Positions 1 through 4,680 of a DNA stretch of 6,114 nucleotides are shown piece by piece. Numbering within the stretch: position 1 is the stretch's first letter; every line of letters starts with the position of its first letter. The stretch is from Leptospirillum sp. (GTDB lineage: Bacteria > Nitrospirota > Leptospirillia > Leptospirillales > Leptospirillaceae), in NCBI GenBank assembly GCA_027346125.1, contig DAIEST010000249.1, positions 1-6,114 on the forward strand, written 5' to 3'. The notes beneath the pieces were generated by a model. It saw only the letters and a program-made list of their open reading frames with translations. It made no database searches and was not told where the DNA came from. The position numbers and the translations under genes are program-made.

Positions 1-678
1 CAGATCGAAAAATGCCGGATTGGCGTAGAGAACCCGATATTCTTCCGAATCCGTTTCCAGAATGGCCAGAGGGTGGGGGAGCTCTTCCAGCGCTTTTTCC
101 TGGATTTCCTGAGGGCGGGAAGGATTCTCCGGAAGGGGAGAAGGGAGGTGTTCGCCCCCCTGCCGGAGGGCGATGGTCATGAGACGGGCGAAGGGAGTGA
201 AGAAATCGGCGCCGAGCCGGTCGAAGTAGTCGATCTGGTCGGACGAGAGGGCCAGAAATGACTGACAGTCTGTTTCCCGGGGAAAAACCGGCAGGAAGAG
301 AATGCTTTCGATCCTATGGGAAAGGGCTTTTTTCTTCCAGACTGTAGCGGATTTTCCTCCGGAGCGGATGTTCCACTGGACCGGGATGCCGGTGGAGAGG
401 GATTCCAGCCCCGGAGGCAATGGTTGGCCCATCAATTCTTCGGCAAAGGCTTCCGCTGGTCCGGATGCGTACACGGGACGGAAGATGATGTCACGGAAAC
501 CACCCGGATCCAGGCATGCGAGACGGATATGGGGAACGAAGCGGACAAGCGTCTCCAGAATGCCGCGTCGGACGGCCTCCGGGTCGGCCTGATGGTCGGC
601 CAGCATTCGGGTGGCATCGGAGAGTGCCTGATAGAGACGCTTTTGTTCTTCAGAAAGCGTAAGTTTTCCGCCCGGCAA
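1..678 (-). CDS. GAF-PAS sensory protein, N-terminal part (cut by left edge)
   Basis: An open frame runs from an in-frame TAA at about 754-756 through the left edge of the window. About 226 residues are visible from the proposed start. Residues 8-26 form an amphipathic helix-like lead-in (LYQALSDATRML), followed by a GAF-like domain at about 27-180 with typical late elements: the A-L-x-x-R-I-x-S-I stretch near 118-126, LFLPVFP at 127-133, then a strand and a helix ending MTIALRQ. A linker leads to the start of a PAS domain at about 200, with the family hallmark YANPAF at 218-223. GAF-PAS N-termini usually sense a small molecule, redox or gas signal and drive a C-terminal histidine kinase, GGDEF/EAL or similar output module. 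That output lies outside the window, so the activity is unknown. There is no signal peptide or membrane segment in the visible part, which suggests a cytoplasmic protein. The start is inferred: TTG at 676-678 follows a purine-rich GGGAGGAAAGGG. The first in-frame ATG (604-606) would remove the conserved first helix. The gene lies 94 bases downstream of cstA on the same strand. Confidence 0.8.
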   Translation of the reverse strand, partial: MPGGKLTLSEEQKRLYQALSDATRMLADHQADPEAVRRGILETLVRFVPHIRLACLDPGGFRDIIFRPVYASGPAEAFAEELMGQPLPPGLESLSTGIPVQWNIRSGGKSATVWKKKALSHRIESILFLPVFPRETDCQSFLALSSDQIDYFDRLGADFFTPFARLMTIALRQGGEHLPSPLPENPSRPQEIQEKALEELPHPLAILETDSEEYRVLYANPAFFDL

Positions 679-685
679 TACGAAT

Positions 686-707
686 CCCTTTCCTCCCGTT
701 AAGGGAG
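686..707 (-). promoter_or_regulatory. Ribosome-binding site and overlapping small hairpin of the GAF-PAS gene
   Basis: On the minus strand GGGAGGAAAGGG (686-697) precedes the proposed TTG start. The AAGGG part lies 7 bases from the TTG, while GGAGG lies 13 bases away, longer than ideal. The GGGAG at 693-697 is the exact complement of CTCCC at 703-707, with a 5-base TTAAC loop between them, so a 5-bp stem could mask part of the Shine-Dalgarno sequence. The stem is short; a regulatory role is inference. Confidence 0.4.
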
Positions 708-728
708 ATGGAAGAGAAACATGAGAGT

Positions 729-767
729 CCGTATCATTAATTCCGTATGCCCGTTATGCCGTTTGGG
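729..767. repeat. Cluster of short CCGT-type direct repeats in the cstA / GAF-PAS spacer
   Basis: The plus strand shows CCGTATC at 729, CCGTATGC at 743, CCGTTATGC at 751 and CCGTTTGGG at 759. The last three are spaced 8 bases apart. The cluster fills much of the 94-base gap between the cstA stop and the next start. It could be an operator for an unknown regulator or simply a chance run of a short motif. No open frame, promoter of good quality or terminator is otherwise visible in this gap. Confidence 0.3.
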
Positions 768-772
768 AGGAG

Positions 773-2668
773 TCAGGATTCTCCTTCGGCGGAAGGATTG
801 ACCATGGCCAAAAGACCCGGCCTCTCAAACGACGGATTCCGGAGAATTCTGAAGAATGTCAATAGAACGAGAACGGCCGACACAAGAAGAAGGACGACCC
901 CTATGGTGGTGTCGAGCCGCATGTGCCTGGACCAGAAACTCTGGACCAGTTCAATGCCTGCAGATGCGGTTACCGCAATCATGAAGACCATGGGAATTCC
1001 CGTTGTCAACGCATACCACCATTTCGCCCGGTTCATGAGAAGCAGGGTACCGACTGCCAGTGCGATCATTCCAAGGATCTGGTTCGAGAGTCCGAACAGG
1101 GGCCAGATCGAGGCAACCGTTCCGGAGGTGATGAACCCGCTCCATCCGGCGACGACCAACGCCGTAAAAAGTGCGCCTGTCATCCACTTTCCGGAAAGGG
1201 CGGGAAAAAGGCTGACGGCAGATTCTTCCAGGATGTTGCGGGCTACCCGTGTTCCTGCGTCCAGTGTGGTCAGGATGAAAATCCCCTCGAAGAGAAGAAT
1301 GAACTGGAAGAGGTCGCCCAGGTAGGGAATGAGGATCGACCAGCGCGAGAGGATGAAGGACATTCCGGCTGCCAGGGAAATTGCCCCTCCCGGACGTCCC
1401 TGCAGGGTGGCTCCCACCATCTGGGAGAGATTGTCGAGGGAATGGACCGGCCAGTTCATCCCCGCCAGTGTCTGGGGGGAAAGATGGGTGTTGATGGCCA
1501 GGTAGTCCCCGGGATAGAGTGCAGCAGCGGCAATCAGTGCGATCACCGCGACAAATCCTTCTGTCAGCATGGATCCGTAGCCGATCAGAAAGGATTCGGA
1601 TTCCCGGGAAAGGAGACGACTGGTGGTTCCGGAGGAGACAAGGGAATGGAACCCCGACAGCGCCCCGCAGGCAATGGTGATGAAGACGAAAGGAAAGACG
1701 GCGCCGGGGACAACGGGACCTCCTCCTCCGAGGAAGGAACTGACGGGTGGGGCATGCAGTGCCGGGTGGATGGCGATGACAGCGAGCCCCAGCAGGACAA
1801 CCGTTCCGATCTTCAGAAAAGAAGAGAGAAAATCTCGGGGAACAAGAAGTATCCAGGGCGGCAACAGTGCCGCGATGAAGGTGTAGGCAGCAAGTCCGAA
1901 CACGATCTCGTTTCTTGTGAAATCAAGGGCTCCTCCCGTGTGTGCCACAATCCATGGGCCACAAAGAAGGGAAGTCAGAAGGGCTGCCGAACCCATCAGA
2001 GAGATGGTTCCGGTACGCGCGGGAACCCTGATGAGTCCGTATCCCATGACCAGCGCGATCGGGATGGTGGTCAGGAGGACCCATGTCGCCCATACATTGT
2101 GTTTCAGGGTATTGGTGACAGCCAGTCCCAGGCCGGCGAGGGCCAGGATCAGAATGGCCAGGACGGCGATACCCGTCAGTTTTCCGCCCCATTCGCCGAG
2201 GACAGAGCTTGCCAGTCCGACGAGACTCATGGCCTTCCGGCGCGAGGACGCGACCAGAATGACGAAGTCGTGAACGCCTCCGGCCAGAATGGCGCCGAAC
2301 AGGATCCACAGGAATCCCGGTACATAGCCGTACTGGGCGGCAAGGACCGGACCGATCAATGGACCGGCTCCGGCGATTGCCGCAAAATGGTGGCCAAAAA
2401 GAACCCATTTGGAGGTGGGACGGAATTTTGGGTCGTTGGGGTACAGGCAGGCCGGTGTTGGCGTGTCGTCCGACAATCCTGCCACCTGTGTGGCGAGAAA
2501 GACGCCATAGGTCCGGTAGGCAAGCCAATAGAGGCCGACGCTGGTCAGGACGAGCCAGAGCGCTCCGACAGGTTCTCTGGAGCCGACAATGTGGAACAGT
2601 CCTCCGGTCGACAATGCCCCGACGATCGCGAAAAGGAAAAGTTTCAGACGGTGGTCCCAATGTTCCAC
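773..2668 (-). CDS. cstA: CstA-family carbon starvation / pyruvate-peptide transporter
   Basis: The 631-residue protein is an integral inner-membrane carrier of the CstA family. Characterised members in E. coli (CstA, BtsT) take up pyruvate or peptides during carbon limitation, probably with protons. Family hallmarks are all present: GHHFAAIAGAGPLIGP at 92-107 followed by AAQYGYVPG, GGVHDF at 130-135, CGALSGFHSLVSSGTTSR at 334-351, TTLDAGTR at 467-474 and WPLFGLSNQ at 522-530. Numerous hydrophobic segments run from about residue 10 to 607, consistent with a polytopic protein. The length is shorter than the roughly 700 residues of the E. coli proteins, but both the CstA core and the C-terminal membrane part are there. 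The start is GTG at 2666-2668, with AAGGGAG nine bases upstream. No small YbdD-like partner gene follows it, unlike in enterobacteria. The gap upstream (97 bases) suggests its own promoter, but read-through from pdxA cannot be excluded. The real substrate cannot be read from the sequence. Confidence 0.95.
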   Translation of the reverse strand: MEHWDHRLKLFLFAIVGALSTGGLFHIVGSREPVGALWLVLTSVGLYWLAYRTYGVFLATQVAGLSDDTPTPACLYPNDPKFRPTSKWVLFGHHFAAIAGAGPLIGPVLAAQYGYVPGFLWILFGAILAGGVHDFVILVASSRRKAMSLVGLASSVLGEWGGKLTGIAVLAILILALAGLGLAVTNTLKHNVWATWVLLTTIPIALVMGYGLIRVPARTGTISLMGSAALLTSLLCGPWIVAHTGGALDFTRNEIVFGLAAYTFIAALLPPWILLVPRDFLSSFLKIGTVVLLGLAVIAIHPALHAPPVSSFLGGGGPVVPGAVFPFVFITIACGALSGFHSLVSSGTTSRLLSRESESFLIGYGSMLTEGFVAVIALIAAAALYPGDYLAINTHLSPQTLAGMNWPVHSLDNLSQMVGATLQGRPGGAISLAAGMSFILSRWSILIPYLGDLFQFILLFEGIFILTTLDAGTRVARNILEESAVSLFPALSGKWMTGALFTALVVAGWSGFITSGTVASIWPLFGLSNQILGMIALAVGTLLLMNRAKWWYALTTGIPMVFMIAVTASAGIELVQSFWSRHMRLDTTIGVVLLLVSAVLVLLTFFRILRNPSFERPGLLAMVNPSAEGES

Positions 2669-2677
2669 TCGGAACGT

Positions 2678-2684
2678 CTCCCTT
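2678..2684 (-). promoter_or_regulatory. Ribosome-binding site of cstA
   Basis: AAGGGAG on the minus strand lies 9 bases before the GTG at 2666-2668. It supports the choice of that GTG as the start, since no ATG lies nearby in frame. Confidence 0.6.
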
Positions 2685-2689
2685 GGAAT

Positions 2690-2706
2690 GGCCCCGGAAA
2701 TGGGCC
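2690..2706 (-). other. GC-rich inverted repeat in the cstA leader
   Basis: Minus-strand GGCCC (2702-2706) and GGGCC (2690-2694) are separated by 7 bases and could form a 5-bp GC stem a few bases before the cstA ribosome-binding site. No run of T follows, so it is not a rho-independent terminator. It may be an operator half-site pair, a weak leader hairpin or chance. Confidence 0.3.
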
Positions 2707-2708
2707 GA

Positions 2709-2714
2709 ATAATA
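2709..2714 (-). promoter_or_regulatory. Possible -10 element for cstA (TATTAT)
   Basis: TATTAT on the minus strand matches the sigma-70 -10 consensus at five of six positions, and a start a few bases downstream would give a leader of roughly 33 bases. No recognisable -35 hexamer lies at 15-19 bases upstream, so it would need an activator or is fortuitous. Confidence 0.25.
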
Positions 2715-2731
2715 CAGGATATGCGGAAACA

Positions 2732-2748
2732 GGCATAAAAAGATCCAG
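2732..2748 (-). promoter_or_regulatory. Possible sigma-54-type promoter for cstA
   Basis: Minus-strand CTGGATCTTTTTATGCC has TGG and TGC with exactly 10 bases between the GG and GC doublets, the spacing demanded by RpoN promoters (consensus TGGCAC-N5-TTGC). The CAC block is poorly matched (ATC), and TTGC reads ATGC. It would give a leader of about 50 bases before the GTG of cstA. No enhancer site was identified. This is a weak, testable candidate. Confidence 0.25.
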
Positions 2749-2765
2749 TTTTCTAGTGTCAGACA

Positions 2766-3800
2766 TTATCCTGCAGATACCGCCTGTTTTTCAACCAGCT
2801 GGGAGGCAAGCCGGATGGCGGCGATAAGGCTGCCCGTCTGTGCGATCCCTTTTCCGACGATGTCATAGGCCGTTCCGTGGTCGACGGATGTCCGGATAAT
2901 CGGAATTCCGATGGTGACATTGATCCCCTTGCCAAAAGAAAGCATCTTGAGCGGAATCAGTCCCTGGTCGTGGTATTGGGAAACGACGACGTCGTATCGT
3001 CCCTGCGCGGCTTTGGCGTAAAGGGTATCGGCAGGAAGAGGACCGTCCACGTCGATTCCTTCCGATCGGGCCTCAAGGACCGCAGGAAAGATGAACCGAT
3101 TTTCCTCGTCGCCGAAGAGGGAGGCTTCGCCCGCGTGGGGGTTCAGTGCGGCTACCGCGATTTTGGGGGAAGAAATGGAAAGCATCTCCATTGCGCGGGC
3201 GGCAAGCTGGATCGTTTCCAGTACCCGTTCCCTTGTTATTTTTTGTGCGATCTCCCGAAAGGGGATGTGGGTCGTGACGAGAATGACCCTCAAGGGCCCG
3301 CCCACCAGCATCATCCCGACTTTCCCGGCCCCGGTGAGGTGGGCGATGAGTTCGGTGTGTCCGGGATAGTTGAAGCCGGCAGCATGCAGCACCTTCTTGT
3401 TCAGGGGGGCGGTAACGATGCCTGAAACCTTCCTTGCCATCGCGAGGTCCACTCCGGTCTTGACGCAGTAATAGGACCAGCGCCCCGCCATGACATGGCT
3501 GGTTCCCGGAGTGACTTCCTCCAGCGGGTCGGTATGGCTGGGGGGGAGAACCGCCAGGATGGAGGAATCCCATGGAGCCTGATCCGGCGAGGAAATTTCC
3601 TGGACAATCAGCTCCGGGGCATATTTCTGGGCGAGACTCCGGAAGAGATCCGGATCTCCGATGGCAATCTTCCGGATATTTCTGATTTCGCTCTCCAGCC
3701 ATCCCTTGACGATGATTTCCGGTCCGATCCCTGCCGGATCCCCCATCGTGATGGCAAGCGGTTTTTCTGGGTCAGTCTGAATGGCCGGTGTCACAAGCAT
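2766..3800 (-). CDS. pdxA: 4-hydroxythreonine-4-phosphate dehydrogenase
   Basis: PdxA oxidises 4-phosphooxy-threonine with NAD(P)+. The product decarboxylates to the aminoacetone phosphate species that PdxJ condenses with deoxyxylulose phosphate to make pyridoxine phosphate (DXP-dependent vitamin B6 pathway, cytoplasm). The 344-residue protein is close to the 329 of E. coli PdxA. Visible motifs are GDPAGIGPE at 20-28, YPGHTE at 145-150 (substrate contacts H148, T149), the three metal-binding histidines expected for the family at H178 (TTHIPFR), H222 (NPHAGE) and H277 (YHDQG), and the C-terminal RTSVDHGTAYD at 303-313. The frame is open further upstream (to 3905), but that extension lies inside the CDF gene, has no family resemblance and is less likely translated. 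ATG at 3798-3800 has an excellent ribosome-binding site, and the protein then begins shortly before the conserved KPLAITMGDPAG block. The start overlaps the end of the CDF gene by 29 bases, so translational coupling is likely. All key residues are intact. Confidence 0.97.
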   Translation of the reverse strand: MLVTPAIQTDPEKPLAITMGDPAGIGPEIIVKGWLESEIRNIRKIAIGDPDLFRSLAQKYAPELIVQEISSPDQAPWDSSILAVLPPSHTDPLEEVTPGTSHVMAGRWSYYCVKTGVDLAMARKVSGIVTAPLNKKVLHAAGFNYPGHTELIAHLTGAGKVGMMLVGGPLRVILVTTHIPFREIAQKITRERVLETIQLAARAMEMLSISSPKIAVAALNPHAGEASLFGDEENRFIFPAVLEARSEGIDVDGPLPADTLYAKAAQGRYDVVVSQYHDQGLIPLKMLSFGKGINVTIGIPIIRTSVDHGTAYDIVGKGIAQTGSLIAAIRLASQLVEKQAVSAG

Positions 3801-4680
3801 GGTTTTCTTCCTCCCGGAATGGTTCGATATGGACGATGACTTCAATGACTGAGGGGTAACGGTTCTTGATGCGTTTTTCCACGTCGTGGGAGATGGAGTG
3901 GGCATTGGCGACTGTGAGGTTGTCGTCGACGTGGAGATTCAGATCCATGTAAATCCTGGACTCGGTGCCCCGGGACCGGACGGAGTGACAGCCAAGAACT
4001 CCGGGCGTTTCCAGCGCAAGCCGGGTGATGGAGTCCGGATCCATCGGGCTCCGGTCCGAAAGAACCCTGGTGCCTTCCCTCATCAATTCGTATCCGGCTT
4101 TTCCGATCATGATGGCAATGAGGAACCCTACGATCGGATCTGCCTTCGGGTACCCCAGACCGGATGCCAGAAGTCCCGCGATGACCGAAATCGATGCGAA
4201 AAGGTCGGATCGGATATGAAGCGCATCGGCTTTGACCAGTGCATTCCGTGTTTCCTGTCCGACTCGTTCCTCCATCCCGACGAGAAGGATCTGGAGTCCC
4301 ATCGATATTACCATGACAACGATCGAAGAGACAGAGAAGATGGAAGAAGTCGCCGTCCGGTAGGACTCGTAACTGTGGCTCAGAACTTCGTATCCCGTCA
4401 GGAGCAGGAAGATCCCCACGGCAACCTGGGCCAGTGGTTCGAATTTGAAGTGGCCGTAAGGATGATCCGCGTCGGGTGGGCGATTGGCGATGGTGACTCC
4501 ACCCAGGCAGATCAGGTCGGAAAGGGAGTCCAGAAGCGCGTGATATCCGTCTGCCAGCATCCCGACGGAATGGATGGCGTGCCCCCAGGTGATCTTCAGG
4601 ACGGACAGGGACATATTGATTCCCAGGGCAAGAAGGAGAATGCCGGTTGGTGTCCTGAGTCCGGAAGGGATGATGCTCAT
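3772..4680 (-). CDS. Cation diffusion facilitator (CDF) family divalent metal exporter
   Basis: This 302-residue inner-membrane protein has the CDF plan of six membrane segments (about residues 12-30, 40-64, 84-104, 115-135, 145-172, 178-197) and a cytoplasmic C-terminal domain from about 210. The transport-site motifs are HALLD (H47, D51) in segment 2 and HIRSD (H155, D159) in segment 5, the HxxxD/HxxxD pairing usual in Zn2+-type members rather than the DxxxD of Mn2+ exporters. HPYGHFKFEPLA at 73-84 is the conserved loop after segment 2. The C-terminal domain keeps H232, H250, H261, H284 and E286, resembling the cytoplasmic metal sites of YiiP. The last residues (HACDTGH, 294-300) could bind metal but are not a family feature. 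By family knowledge it exports Zn2+ or similar ions by proton antiport; Zn2+ is inferred, and Fe2+, Co2+ or Cd2+ are possible. The ATG directly abuts the uvrA stop in the same frame, and no clear Shine-Dalgarno is seen, so translation probably restarts from uvrA. Its end overlaps pdxA. Confidence 0.95.
   Translation of the reverse strand: MSIIPSGLRTPTGILLLALGINMSLSVLKITWGHAIHSVGMLADGYHALLDSLSDLICLGGVTIANRPPDADHPYGHFKFEPLAQVAVGIFLLLTGYEVLSHSYESYRTATSSIFSVSSIVVMVISMGLQILLVGMEERVGQETRNALVKADALHIRSDLFASISVIAGLLASGLGYPKADPIVGFLIAIMIGKAGYELMREGTRVLSDRSPMDPDSITRLALETPGVLGCHSVRSRGTESRIYMDLNLHVDDNLTVANAHSISHDVEKRIKNRYPSVIEVIVHIEPFREEENHACDTGHSD
3807..3815 (-). promoter_or_regulatory. Ribosome-binding site deciding the pdxA start
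   Basis: GGGAGGAAG on the minus strand contains GGAGG 9 bases before the ATG at 3798-3800. It lies inside the last codons of the upstream CDF gene and is the main reason for preferring this ATG over the longer open frame that reaches 3905. Confidence 0.8.

Noticed and set aside
73..702. Several short plus-strand open frames at the left end
   Set aside because: They are opposite the GAF-PAS frame, which has recognisable domain motifs on the minus strand, and they show no family resemblance or good ribosome-binding sites.
2690..2706. Inverted repeat as a pdxA terminator
   Set aside because: The stem is only 5 bp and is not followed by a T run on the minus strand, and it lies closer to cstA than to the pdxA stop.
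923..2827. A 634-codon open frame on the plus strand, antisense to cstA
   Set aside because: It lies opposite a clearly recognisable CstA, and its translation is rich in Gly, Gln, Asp and Arg with no domain resemblance or membrane/globular pattern. Long antisense frames are expected opposite GC-rich genes with biased codon use.
3801..3905. N-terminal extension of pdxA by 35 codons
   Set aside because: The extension overlaps CDF coding sequence, has low-complexity Ser/Thr/Pro content unlike PdxA proteins, and the internal ATG at 3798-3800 has a near-ideal Shine-Dalgarno sequence.
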